Shown here piece by piece: positions 32,802 through 42,392 of a stretch of DNA of 51,166 nucleotides. The notes under the pieces are model-generated. The model saw only the letters and a list, made by a program, of their open reading frames with translations. It was not told where the DNA came from and made no database searches. Source of the DNA: an uncultured Mitsuokella sp. (GTDB taxonomy: Bacteria; Bacillota; Negativicutes; Selenomonadales; Selenomonadaceae); contig CAMCBT010000009.1 in the NCBI GenBank assembly GCA_945873115.1, positions 1-51,166 on the forward strand, written 5' to 3'. How positions within the stretch are numbered: the stretch's first letter is position 1; every line of letters starts with the position of its first letter. Made by a program: the position numbers and the translations under genes.

Positions 32802-35396
32802 TTACTTCGCCTCCGCCCAGTTCTTCCCACTGTGGATATCGACGACGAGGGGCACCTTCAGCTCCAGGACATTTTCCATGACCTGGCGGATAAGGCACTC
32901 CACCTCGGGCCTCTCTGCTTCAAGGACCTCCAGCACCAGCTCATCGTGGACCTGCAGGAGAATGCGGCTCCTAAGCCCCGCCTTCTGAAGTGCCGCCTCG
33001 GCGCGGATCATCGCCAGCTTGATGATGTCCGCCGCCGTCCCCTGGATGGGGGTGTTCATGGCCATTCGCTCTGCGAGGCTCCGCTGGTTGAAGTTGCGGC
33101 TCTTGATGCCCGGCAGGAAGCGACGCCTCTCAAAGAGAGTCGTGACGTAGCCCTTTTCGTGGGCATCCTTTACCATGGTATCCATGAAGCTCTTTATCTT
33201 CGGATAGCGGGCAAAGTAGCGGGCGATGTAGTGGCCAGCCTCCTTGCGGCTCGTGCCGAGGTCGCGGGCCAGGCCGAAGTCGCTGATGCCATAGACGATG
33301 CCGAAGTTCACCGCCTTTGCACTGCGGCGAAGCTCTGGCGTGACCTCCTCCTGGGGCACTCCGAAGACCTCCGAAGCCGTCTGGGCGTGGATGTCATCCC
33401 CGTGGAGGAAGGCCCGGATGAAGTTCTCATCCCCCGACATGTGAGCCAGGACCCGGAGCTCGATCTGGGAGTAGTCAGCCGAGAGCAGCAAGTCGTAGCC
33501 CTCCCCCGGCTCGAAGAGGGTGCGGATGGCCCGCCCCTCCGGCGTACGCACGGGGATGTTCTGGAGATTCGGGTCGGAGCTCGAGAGCCTGCCCGTGGCC
33601 GTCACCTTTTGGTTGAAGGTGGTGTGGACGCGGCCCGACTCCGGGTCGATGAGCTTTTCGATGCCATCGAGGTAGGTGGACTTCAGCTTCGTCCAGGTGC
33701 GGTAGGCGAGGATTTTCTCCACGATGGGGTGATGGAGCCGCAGGGACTCCAGCACTTCCGCATTCGTGGAGTAGCCCGTCTTCGTCTTCTTGAGGGCGGG
33801 GAGACCGAGCTCCTCGAAGAGGACGACACCCAGCTGCTTCGGGGAGTTTATCTTGAATTCATGACCGGAGAGGTCGTAGATCTCCACCTCCAGTGCCTGA
33901 ATCTTCTCCCCCATTTCTCGGGCCTTTTCCGCAAGGGATTTGCGGTTGACGAATACGCCCCGCTGCTCCATGGCAGAGAGCACCGGCACGAGGGGCCGCT
34001 CGATATCCTGATAGAGGGGCGTGAGCTCCTCGGCCGCCAGCTTCTCCTGGAGCTTCGGCTGGAGCAGGAGGAAGAGACGGGCTTCCCAGGCAGCTTGCGC
34101 CCTGTCGTCTGCGAAGGCCTCCGGCGGGGTGATTTCCGGGAGATAGTCGGAGACAAGATCCTCCACCTCGTAGTGGCTGGCCTCCGGCTGCAAAAGATAG
34201 GCGTAGAGGGTGAGATCGATTGCTGCAGGCAAGCGGATCCCCCCATGGCAAAAGAGCTTGCTATCGTAGAGGATTGCCCCCTTGGCACGGCTTAGCGCCC
34301 CGAGAGCCGCCTCCCAGGAGGAGTCCCCTCGCTCGATAAGGACGCACTCCTCCTCTCCAAAGGCGATGGCGAGGGCCTCCAGCTGCTCAAAGGGAGCCCG
34401 CCCGGAAAATACTCCTGCCAGAGCATAGGAGCCCGCAAGAAGCCTCTCCCCATCCTCCGGCCGATAGGCGCGAAAATCCATGGATAGGCTCCTGGCGACG
34501 GGGGCTTCCTCGCTAGCCCCCGCCTGGGGGAAGAGGTCGCAGAAGCTCCGCCAGGCAGAGCGAAGCTCATATTCCCGGCAGAAGGCCTCCATCCTCCCAT
34601 GATTCGGCTGCAGCACGAAGTCCTTTTCCGCAAAGGAAAGGCCCGGCACCTGAAGCTCGATGGTGGCAAGCTCCTTGGAAAGGAGGGCCGAGTCCTTTTC
34701 CGCGATCAGGCTCTCCCGGGTCTTTTTCTGGGGAACCTCCTCTGCGTGGGCCAGCACTTCCTCCACCGTCCCGTACTGAGTGAGGAGCTTCTGGGCCGTC
34801 TTCGGGCCGATGCCCTTGATGCCCGGGATATTGTCCGAGGTGTCCCCCATGAGCCCCTTGAGGTCAATGAGGCGGATGGGGTCGAGGCCGTACTCCTCCC
34901 GGAAGACTTCCTCGTCATACTCGATGATATTTGAGATGCCCTTTTTCGTCAGAAAGACCCGGAGGTTCTTGCGGATGAGCTGGAGGGCATCCCGGTCGCC
35001 GGTGATGACCACCACATCGTAGCCCTCCCCCGCTGCCTGGGTAGAGAGCGTCCCGATGATGTCGTCCGCCTCGTAGTGGTCCTCCTCGAGAAAGGGGATG
35101 CCGTAGCCCGCGGCAAAGTTCCGGAGAAGCGGAATCTGGGCCTTGAGCTCGTCGGGGGTCTTGTCCCTCGTGCCCTTGTAGGCGGGATAGCGTTCCGCCC
35201 GGAAGGTCTTCCTGCTCTTGTCAAAGGCGAGGGCCATGAGATCCGGCTTCAGCTCCGCAAAGATTTTTGCCAGCATGCTGGAAAAACCCTGTATCGCATT
35301 CGTCGGGTTCCCCTTGGAATCCGTCAGGGGCGGGAGGGCGTAAAATGCCCGAAAGAACAGGCTGCTCCCGTCCAGGACGACGAATCTCTTTGCCAT
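32802..35396 (-). CDS. polA: DNA polymerase I
   Basis: An 864-residue family A polymerase for Okazaki fragment maturation and repair. The N-terminal 5'-nuclease (about 1-290) has DGSSLFFRAFYALPPL and EEDHYEADDIIGTL; the C-terminal polymerase (about 480-864) has LLSADYSQIELRVLAHMSGD and the palm motif QVHDELVLEV. The middle 3'-5' exonuclease domain is degenerate: the DxE motif is not recognisable (YALAGVFSG stands where DTET is expected), so it probably cannot proofread, as in many Gram-positive Pol I enzymes. Confidence 0.96.
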   Translation of the reverse strand: MAKRFVVLDGSSLFFRAFYALPPLTDSKGNPTNAIQGFSSMLAKIFAELKPDLMALAFDKSRKTFRAERYPAYKGTRDKTPDELKAQIPLLRNFAAGYGIPFLEEDHYEADDIIGTLSTQAAGEGYDVVVITGDRDALQLIRKNLRVFLTKKGISNIIEYDEEVFREEYGLDPIRLIDLKGLMGDTSDNIPGIKGIGPKTAQKLLTQYGTVEEVLAHAEEVPQKKTRESLIAEKDSALLSKELATIELQVPGLSFAEKDFVLQPNHGRMEAFCREYELRSAWRSFCDLFPQAGASEEAPVARSLSMDFRAYRPEDGERLLAGSYALAGVFSGRAPFEQLEALAIAFGEEECVLIERGDSSWEAALGALSRAKGAILYDSKLFCHGGIRLPAAIDLTLYAYLLQPEASHYEVEDLVSDYLPEITPPEAFADDRAQAAWEARLFLLLQPKLQEKLAAEELTPLYQDIERPLVPVLSAMEQRGVFVNRKSLAEKAREMGEKIQALEVEIYDLSGHEFKINSPKQLGVVLFEELGLPALKKTKTGYSTNAEVLESLRLHHPIVEKILAYRTWTKLKSTYLDGIEKLIDPESGRVHTTFNQKVTATGRLSSSDPNLQNIPVRTPEGRAIRTLFEPGEGYDLLLSADYSQIELRVLAHMSGDENFIRAFLHGDDIHAQTASEVFGVPQEEVTPELRRSAKAVNFGIVYGISDFGLARDLGTSRKEAGHYIARYFARYPKIKSFMDTMVKDAHEKGYVTTLFERRRFLPGIKSRNFNQRSLAERMAMNTPIQGTAADIIKLAMIRAEAALQKAGLRSRILLQVHDELVLEVLEAERPEVECLIRQVMENVLELKVPLVVDIHSGKNWAEAK

Positions 35397-35428
35397 GACC
35401 TCTCTCCTCTTCTAGTCTGAATGCGCGC

Positions 35429-36559
35429 TTATGCCGCGTCCGTTTCCGCTGCTGCAGCAGCTGCTGCCGTCTTTCTTGCCGCCGGCGTCACAGCCTTCCC
35501 GGTGGAGTGGTATTCCGCCCGAAGCTCTTTTGCTGCTGTCTTCGTCTCCGCCTTGGCCTCTGCCTGGGGATTCTCCACGGCCCTGCCGTCCTTCACGATG
35601 GTGATTTCCTCCGAGTCCTTCGAGTCTGTGCTCTCCCCCTCCGGGCTGGTGATGGAGCCATCGATATGGAAAAGTGTCTGGGCGTCGTCCGCATTCACGT
35701 AGAGCACACCCTTCTTGTCATAGCCCACGGCCTGGCCGTAGGTGCTGGTGAGAATCTTCTCCGAGGGCTTCCAACCGAGAGAAATCTTCACCGCCTCCGC
35801 CAGATCCACTGCGGGAAGATACGTCACGCCCTCCTGGACGACGGCCTTGCCCCGAAGCTTCTGGCCATCCACATAGAGGGGATAGACCTTTGCGATATAG
35901 GTGGGGTCTCCATCGGAGGCCTCGATTTTCTGGGCGATTTCCTCGTCAGAGACGAAGTCCGCCACGCCGTAGCCCGCGAGCCACCGCTCCACATCCTTTG
36001 ATGTGATGTCCTGCCAGCCATAGCTGTCGGGATAGATGTAGTAGACCACCGTATTGTCCGGGGCCTTTTCCACCACGATACGGTTGTAGGTGATTTCTAC
36101 AGGCGTCCCCACCTCGACCTGGTCAAAGAGGGCTTCCACATCCTTTTCCTCCATGCGGATGCAACCGTTGGAGACGTAGTGGCCGATGGAGTCCGGCTTG
36201 TTTGTGCCGTGGATGCCGTAGTTGCCGTGGAACTGCATCCATCGGAAGCCCAGGGGATTGGAATCGCCGGAGGGAATCGAGTACTCCGGATCTGAGGGGT
36301 CGATCCAGGTGGGATTGACCTCCTTCGTGAGAATCTTGTAGTAGCCCGTGGGGGTCGGCGTCTCGGGCTTGCCAGTGGCGATGAGATAGAGGCGGATTTT
36401 CTCGCCGTTCTTGAAAAGGGCCAGGGAGTTAGCCGCCACATTGATGGAGATTGTCTCCTCCGGCTGGGTCTCCGCCGCCTCCTCGGCAAAGGCCGCCGGG
36501 GCCGCGACAAGGAGCATGGTGCTCAACAGACCTGCGCAAACCTTCGATAAAAGGGTCAT
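35429..36559 (-). CDS. Secreted L,D-transpeptidase (YkuD) with a C-terminal stalk domain
   Basis: A 376-residue secreted enzyme. The signal peptide of about 25 residues ends at AAPAAFA. The YkuD domain (about 35-160) contains HGTNKPDSIGHYVSNGCIRM with catalytic Cys near 134; the residue before GC is Asn where many members have His. Residues about 225-310 resemble the copper-amine-oxidase N-terminal-like domain found in Firmicutes surface proteins, and the tail is Ala-rich. L,D-transpeptidases make 3-3 crosslinks or anchor proteins to peptidoglycan. I chose ATG 36559 because it gives a clean signal peptide; it overlaps the stop of a short upstream ORF that has the strong ribosome site. Confidence 0.88.
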   Translation of the reverse strand: MTLLSKVCAGLLSTMLLVAAPAAFAEEAAETQPEETISINVAANSLALFKNGEKIRLYLIATGKPETPTPTGYYKILTKEVNPTWIDPSDPEYSIPSGDSNPLGFRWMQFHGNYGIHGTNKPDSIGHYVSNGCIRMEEKDVEALFDQVEVGTPVEITYNRIVVEKAPDNTVVYYIYPDSYGWQDITSKDVERWLAGYGVADFVSDEEIAQKIEASDGDPTYIAKVYPLYVDGQKLRGKAVVQEGVTYLPAVDLAEAVKISLGWKPSEKILTSTYGQAVGYDKKGVLYVNADDAQTLFHIDGSITSPEGESTDSKDSEEITIVKDGRAVENPQAEAKAETKTAAKELRAEYHSTGKAVTPAARKTAAAAAAAETDAA

Positions 36560-36588
36560 GATAGATACACATCCTTTGAAACATTCAT
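36556..36588 (-). CDS. Ten-codon leader ORF coupled to the L,D-transpeptidase
   Basis: ATG at 36588 lies 7 bases after a strong GGAGG and encodes MNVSKDVYLS, ending in a TGA that overlaps the transpeptidase start (ATGA). The main gene has only AAAGGA at 11-12 bases, a poor spacing. The arrangement suggests that ribosomes load at the leader and re-initiate. It could instead be chance, with the main gene starting weakly by itself. Confidence 0.55.
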   Translation of the reverse strand: MNVSKDVYLS

Positions 36589-36625
36589 GAGACAGCCTCC
36601 TCAAGTGGAAAGCTGCATAGGTACA

Positions 36626-36654
36626 ATACTAGCATTTTCCATAGGATTTGGCAA
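36626..36654 (-). promoter_or_regulatory. Promoter for the L,D-transpeptidase
   Basis: Minus-strand -35 TTGCCA (36649-36654) and -10 TAGTAT (36626-36631) are separated by 17 bases, about 38 bases before the leader ORF. Confidence 0.65.
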
Positions 36655-36666
36655 TGTATTTGCGTG

Positions 36667-37584
<918 letters not shown>

Positions 37585-37596
37585 ATGTACTCCTTT

Positions 37597-40500
37597 TCAG
37601 CCCTCTTCGGCCTCCATATAATCCTCCAGCTTCACCGACAGCAGCCGCGATACGCCCGCATCCTCGATGGTGACGCCATACATGGTGTCCACCACCTCCA
37701 TGGTGCCCTTTCGGTGAGTCACCACGATAAACTGGGTCTCCTCCGAAAACTCCTGCAGGAACTTGCCGAAGCGGGCCACATTCGCCTCATCGAGGGGCGC
37801 GTCAATCTCATCCAGCACGGAAAAGGGCGAGGGACGATACCGCAGGAAGGAGAATAAGAGCGCAATGACGGTGAGCGTCCGCTCCCCACCGGAGAGAGCC
37901 GCCAGATTCTGCCGCTTCTTCTGGGGAAGCGTCACGAGGATGTCCACGCCGGTATTGAGCACGTCGTTATCATCCAGCAGGCGAAGCTCCGCCTTGCCGC
38001 CGCCAAAAAGCCGCACGAAGATATCAGCGAAGTATTTCTGGATATCGGCAAAGGCAGCGGTAAACTGCTCCGTCATGGCCGTGTCCATTTCCTGGAGAAT
38101 TTTCCCGAGGTCTTCCTTCGCCTTTATGAGATCCTCCGACTGGGCGGTCAGGAATGTGTGGCGCTCCTTGAGCTCCTCGTACTCCTTCACCGCATTGGGG
38201 TTCACGGGGCCCAGGGCTTCGATTTTCTCCTTCAGGCTCCGCCTCCTGCGACGGAGGCTGTCCACGTCCTCCTCCGTCGCGTGCTCCATGGCCCGCTCCG
38301 GCGTGAGGCCGTATTCCTGCAGCATGGTTTCCTGCTGCTCCTCCAGGGCAAGCTCCAGGCGGGTGGCGACGATGTCCACCTGATGAAGCTCCTCCTGGAA
38401 CCTCCCCTGCTGCTCCCGGGCCTTCTTCGCCTCGCCCTCAAGGGCATCCCTCGCTGCGAGATGGTCCATGCGCTTTTTGTAGAGGGCATCATGGGCCGAC
38501 TTTCCAGCACTGAGCTCCCCGTCAATCTTTTCCGCGTTTTGAGCCGCCTCCGCGAGAAGCCTCTCGCTCTCTGCCAGGAAGGAGACGAGCTCCTCCCCCT
38601 CCTGGGCATTGGCCTCCAGGGCCTCCTCATTTCGCGCCCTCTCCCGCTGGAAAAGCTTCATCTGGTCGCCGGCGTGGCGGGCCTCCTGCTGGACAACGGC
38701 AAAGTCCACCTCCTGGGTCTGCAGGAGGTCATGAAGCTCTTCTGCATCCTGCTCTAAATCCTCCAGGATGAAGCGCTGCTCCTCCTCTTTCTTGAGAGCC
38801 CCAGCAAGTGCGCTCTCCGCCTCCCGCCTTGCCCTTTGGGCCAGCGTCTGGGCGTTCTTCTTTTCCGCATAGGTCTTGGCGAGGTTTTCCCGGATGCGCT
38901 CTGCCATGGCGATGGTATTTTTCTGCTCCGTGAGATTTTTTTCGAGCTGGTCGAGACTTGCCCGATTCTCCGCCTGCCGGAGCTCCACCTGCTGGAGGGA
39001 CTGGCGGAGCTCCTGGAGCTCCTGAGCCTGCCGCTGCCGCTCCTCGGAGGCTCGTTTCACCCTCTCCTGAAGCTTGGCCTTATCCGTGCGGATTTCCTCC
39101 AGCTGCTTTGCACAGGAATCCCGCTCCTCGCTGCGTCCAAGAAAGCTCGATTCCCGCCGCTGGCGGCTGCCGCCGGATAGGGAGCCACCGGGATTCAGGA
39201 GCTCGCCCGTGAGCGTCACGATGCGCAGGCGATAGCCCTCCCTCTTTGCCAGGGCGAGGCCATTATCCAGCGTGTCCACCACGAGAGTGCGGGCCAGGAG
39301 AAAGGCGATGGCCTTCTCCGTGCCCTCCCTTGCCTCCACCAGCTCGCTGGCCCAGCCGATGACCCCATCGGCCCTGCCATAGGAAAGCTTCTGGGGCTGG
39401 CGCACCACGAGGGTGGAGAGGGGCAGGAAGGTGACCCGGCCCAGCTTTTCCCGCTTCAGGAAGGCAATGGCCTCCTTTGCCGTGTCCGTATCCTTCGTGA
39501 CCAGGTTCTGCATGTTGGCCCCCAGTGCCACCTCGATAGCGGTCACGTACTCCTTTTTCACATGGATAAGCTCCGCCACCGCCCCCAGGAGGCCGCTCCT
39601 CCAGGGTTCCTTGGCCTTGAGCACCCCCTTTGCTGCCCGGCCGAAGCCCTCGTAGGACTCCTGCAGCCGGGTCAGGAACTGGAGCTTGCTGGCGGCAGCA
39701 CTCTCCTCCTTCTCCAGATTCCGAAGGTGCTCCACCCGCTTTGCCGCCTCTGTCTCAAAGGCCCTCCTCTTTTCCTCCGCCTCCTGGTGTGCCTTCTCGA
39801 GGGAACTCTGGCGGCTCTGAAGCGACCGCTGCTCCTCCTGGAGGGCGTTGCTTTGGTCCTCCAATGCAGCCAGCTTTTCCCCAAGGGCCCGGCGGGTCTC
39901 CTCATGGGAGGCCTTGCCGGTCTCGCTCTGTTCCACATCCCTCTGGGCCACGGCGAGCTCCCGTTCCCGGGTGGACAGGGCACCCTGGGCGGCTGCCGTC
40001 TCTTCCTGGGCCGTCTTTAGGGTGGCCTTCTGCACCTCGATATGGGTGGCGAAGTCCTTCGCCTTCTGCCGCTCCTCCTCGAGGGCCTTTTCCATAGCCG
40101 CGAGCTTTTTCTTCCGCTGCTCCAAGAGCTGGGCGGTCTTTTCGATTTCCTCGGCGTTTTCCGTGAGAGCCCTCGTGAGCTCCTCCCGATGACGCGCGAG
40201 GCGTTCCTTCGTATCGCCGCTCTGGAGCTTTCGCTCCGTGAGGCGGGTGCGCTCCTGGTTGACCTCCTCGAGGCGCAGGCGGATGGCCTCATTTTCCTGG
40301 GCCCTTCGGGTCATCTCCGCCTCCACATCCAGGATAGCCTTTCCAAGCGTCTCCCGCTTTGCCTCCAGGGCCGAGAGGCCCGCCTCAGCGGCCACCAGCC
40401 TGTCTCCCGTTTCCTTTCGGCGACCTTCGTTGGCCTGCTGCTTTTGCTGGGTCTCCCGGTAGTCATGGGCTAGGACAGAGAGCCCCAACTCCCGGTACTC

Positions 40501-41157
40501 CCCGTCCAGAGCATTGTAGGCCCGGGTCTTTTCCGCCTGCTCCGTCAGCGGCATGAGCTGGTTGCCAATCTCGTGGATGATGTCCTCCACCCGGACGAGG
40601 TTCGCATCCGTGTCGGCAAGCTTCCGAAGAGTCTCCTTCTTGCGGGCCTTGTACTTCGTGATGCCCGCCGTCTCCTCGAAGAAGGCACGGCGCTCCTCCG
40701 GGCGGCTATTGAGGATATCGTCGATGCGGTTCTGGCCGATGATGCTCATGCCCTCGTGACCGATTCCCGTATCCGCAAAGAGGTCGTAGATATCTTTCAG
40801 CCGACAGCGGGAGCGGTTGATGTAGAACTCGCTCTCCCCGCTCCGATAGAGGCGGCGGGTGACGACCACCTCCCGGAAGTCCACGGGGAGCGTCCCGTCA
40901 TTGTCGAAGAAAAGGGAGACCTCCGCCACCCCCAGGGGCTTTCTGGTGGCAGAGCCTGTGAAGATGATGTCCTCCGCCTTCGCCGCCCGGAGATTGCGCA
41001 CGTTCTGCTCCCCCAGCACCCAGCGGATGGCATCGGTGATATTGCTCTTCCCGCTGCCATTGGGCCCCACGATGGCCGTGATGCCCCGGTCGAACTCGAC
41101 GCAAATCTTTTCGGCAAAGGACTTGAAGCCATAGGCCTCCAAGCGTTTTAGCTGCAC
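37597..41157 (-). CDS. smc: Chromosome condensation protein SMC
   Basis: A 1186-residue ATPase of the SMC-ScpAB complex for chromosome segregation. Walker A VGPNGSGKSNITDAIRWVLG lies at about 31-50; long coiled coils (about 170-500 and 680-1020) flank the hinge (about 510-650, with AVAELIHVKKEYVTAIEVAL). The signature LSGGERTLTVIALLF and Walker B FSVLDEIDAPLDEANVARFG lie near 1090-1140. The start is GTG, 3 bases after the lysR stop, with GGGGTG at the lysR end. In many Firmicutes rnc precedes smc; here a LysR gene does. Confidence 0.96.
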   Translation of the reverse strand: MQLKRLEAYGFKSFAEKICVEFDRGITAIVGPNGSGKSNITDAIRWVLGEQNVRNLRAAKAEDIIFTGSATRKPLGVAEVSLFFDNDGTLPVDFREVVVTRRLYRSGESEFYINRSRCRLKDIYDLFADTGIGHEGMSIIGQNRIDDILNSRPEERRAFFEETAGITKYKARKKETLRKLADTDANLVRVEDIIHEIGNQLMPLTEQAEKTRAYNALDGEYRELGLSVLAHDYRETQQKQQANEGRRKETGDRLVAAEAGLSALEAKRETLGKAILDVEAEMTRRAQENEAIRLRLEEVNQERTRLTERKLQSGDTKERLARHREELTRALTENAEEIEKTAQLLEQRKKKLAAMEKALEEERQKAKDFATHIEVQKATLKTAQEETAAAQGALSTRERELAVAQRDVEQSETGKASHEETRRALGEKLAALEDQSNALQEEQRSLQSRQSSLEKAHQEAEEKRRAFETEAAKRVEHLRNLEKEESAAASKLQFLTRLQESYEGFGRAAKGVLKAKEPWRSGLLGAVAELIHVKKEYVTAIEVALGANMQNLVTKDTDTAKEAIAFLKREKLGRVTFLPLSTLVVRQPQKLSYGRADGVIGWASELVEAREGTEKAIAFLLARTLVVDTLDNGLALAKREGYRLRIVTLTGELLNPGGSLSGGSRQRRESSFLGRSEERDSCAKQLEEIRTDKAKLQERVKRASEERQRQAQELQELRQSLQQVELRQAENRASLDQLEKNLTEQKNTIAMAERIRENLAKTYAEKKNAQTLAQRARREAESALAGALKKEEEQRFILEDLEQDAEELHDLLQTQEVDFAVVQQEARHAGDQMKLFQRERARNEEALEANAQEGEELVSFLAESERLLAEAAQNAEKIDGELSAGKSAHDALYKKRMDHLAARDALEGEAKKAREQQGRFQEELHQVDIVATRLELALEEQQETMLQEYGLTPERAMEHATEEDVDSLRRRRRSLKEKIEALGPVNPNAVKEYEELKERHTFLTAQSEDLIKAKEDLGKILQEMDTAMTEQFTAAFADIQKYFADIFVRLFGGGKAELRLLDDNDVLNTGVDILVTLPQKKRQNLAALSGGERTLTVIALLFSFLRYRPSPFSVLDEIDAPLDEANVARFGKFLQEFSEETQFIVVTHRKGTMEVVDTMYGVTIEDAGVSRLLSVKLEDYMEAEEG

Positions 41158-41160
41158 GAT

Positions 41161-42063
41161 TTACACCCCTTGCCCATTGAAGGCCGATGTATTTGCCACC
41201 GACCGCATGAACTCCACGAACTGCCGGTCGATGGACGACAAAATCTTATGGGAGCCCCAGGAAAGCTGGATGGAAAGCTCGGCGCACGGCACCAGCTCCT
41301 TCCGGAGAAAATTCTTCTCCGACCGGGTGACGAAATCCGGAAGAAGGGATATGCCCATGCCGTCTGCCACCAGCTGCTTGATGGTCTTGAGCTGGGAGGT
41401 GGAGAGCACCACCTCCGGCGTGAAGCCGGCCCTCCTAGCCCGCGCGAAGACCTCCCGATACTGATACGTCCTCGCGTGCTGGAGGATGAACTTTTCCTCC
41501 GCCAGGTCCTCGAAGGAAAGGGATTCCCTATCCGCATAGCGGTGGTTCTTCGCCAGGCAAAGGCTCATGCGATCCTTCATGATGAGAAGGGAATGGTCGC
41601 TCGGAGGCAGGGGCTCCGTCAGCACGATGCCAAAGTCCAGCTCGCCGAGCTCCGCCCGCTCCAGCACCTCCTGGGAGTCGGCGTACTCCTGCACATCCAG
41701 GCTGATATCCGGGAAGGCGGCGCGAAAGCGCACGAAAAGGTCGGGGAAGAGATAGGCCTCCACCATGGGAGGAATGCCGAAATGTATCGTTCCCCGACTC
41801 TCCCGGCGGAAGCGGAGCATATCCTGCCGCGTCTCCTCCAGCTCCTTCATGATGCGCTGGGCATGGATGAGAAAGGCCCTCCCCTCCTCCGTCAGCGTCA
41901 CATGCTTCTGGCTGCGGTCGATGAGCGTGAGGGAAAGCTCCGCCTCCAATGCCTTGATGGCCTTCGTGACGGAGGGCTGGGACACGTGGAGCACCTGGGC
42001 CGTCCTGGTGAAATTTTCTAGCTCGCTGATGGTACAGAAGTATTCGAGCTGCCGAAACTCCAT
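41161..42063 (-). CDS. LysR-family transcriptional regulator
   Basis: A 300-residue regulator with the typical N-terminal winged helix (MEFRQLEYFCTISELENFTR, then AQVLHVSQPSVTKAIKALEA, about 21-40) and a periplasmic-binding-like effector domain (about 90-290). GAGGTG lies 8 bases before the ATG at 42063. It is transcribed into smc with only 3 bases between them. It is not divergent from a metabolic gene as most LysR genes are, so no target can be guessed. An effector such as an aromatic or organic acid is usual for the CatM/CbnR-like branch. Confidence 0.9.
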   Translation of the reverse strand: MEFRQLEYFCTISELENFTRTAQVLHVSQPSVTKAIKALEAELSLTLIDRSQKHVTLTEEGRAFLIHAQRIMKELEETRQDMLRFRRESRGTIHFGIPPMVEAYLFPDLFVRFRAAFPDISLDVQEYADSQEVLERAELGELDFGIVLTEPLPPSDHSLLIMKDRMSLCLAKNHRYADRESLSFEDLAEEKFILQHARTYQYREVFARARRAGFTPEVVLSTSQLKTIKQLVADGMGISLLPDFVTRSEKNFLRKELVPCAELSIQLSWGSHKILSSIDRQFVEFMRSVANTSAFNGQGV

Positions 42064-42392
42064 TCTTGCACACCTCATATCTATTTCGTCTTCATTCTAT
42101 CTGTCCCATTCTACCATAGCTTGCGGCTATAATCCACATTTTCCCAAAGAAAAAAGGGGCATCCTCTGCCCCGTAATATGGAAATTGCCGGCACACTGCA
42201 ATGTCCTGTCCTATGTTCGTTTATTGCATAAGAGTCAAAAAGAGACGCAGCTCGGACAGCGTATTCTTCGAGAATTGGATGAATACGCTATTGGATTTCG
42301 TCAAATGTGTAAATCATCGGTTTCGCTCCTGCATAAGATACAAGACAGTCAATTTTCCATAAAATAATCTGCATATATCCTTTTGATTTTGC
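42064..42392. other. AT-richer gap between lysR and the aminotransferase
   Basis: No gene is supported. A minus-strand terminator lies at 42150-42172. A plus-strand open stretch around 42190-42365 (including GQRILRELDEYAIGFRQM) has no ribosome site or known similarity and is left uncalled. The lysR promoter is probably between 42070 and 42145. Confidence 0.4.
42150..42172 (-). terminator. Terminator downstream of the aminotransferase gene
   Basis: On the minus strand GGGGCA, loop GAGGA and TGCCCC are followed by TTTTTTCTTT. It lies about 220 bases beyond the aminotransferase stop and ahead of lysR. Confidence 0.82.

Noticed and set aside
42190..42367. Short plus-strand ORF between lysR and the aminotransferase
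   Set aside because: No ribosome site, no similarity recognised, and it extends out of the antisense frame of lysR.
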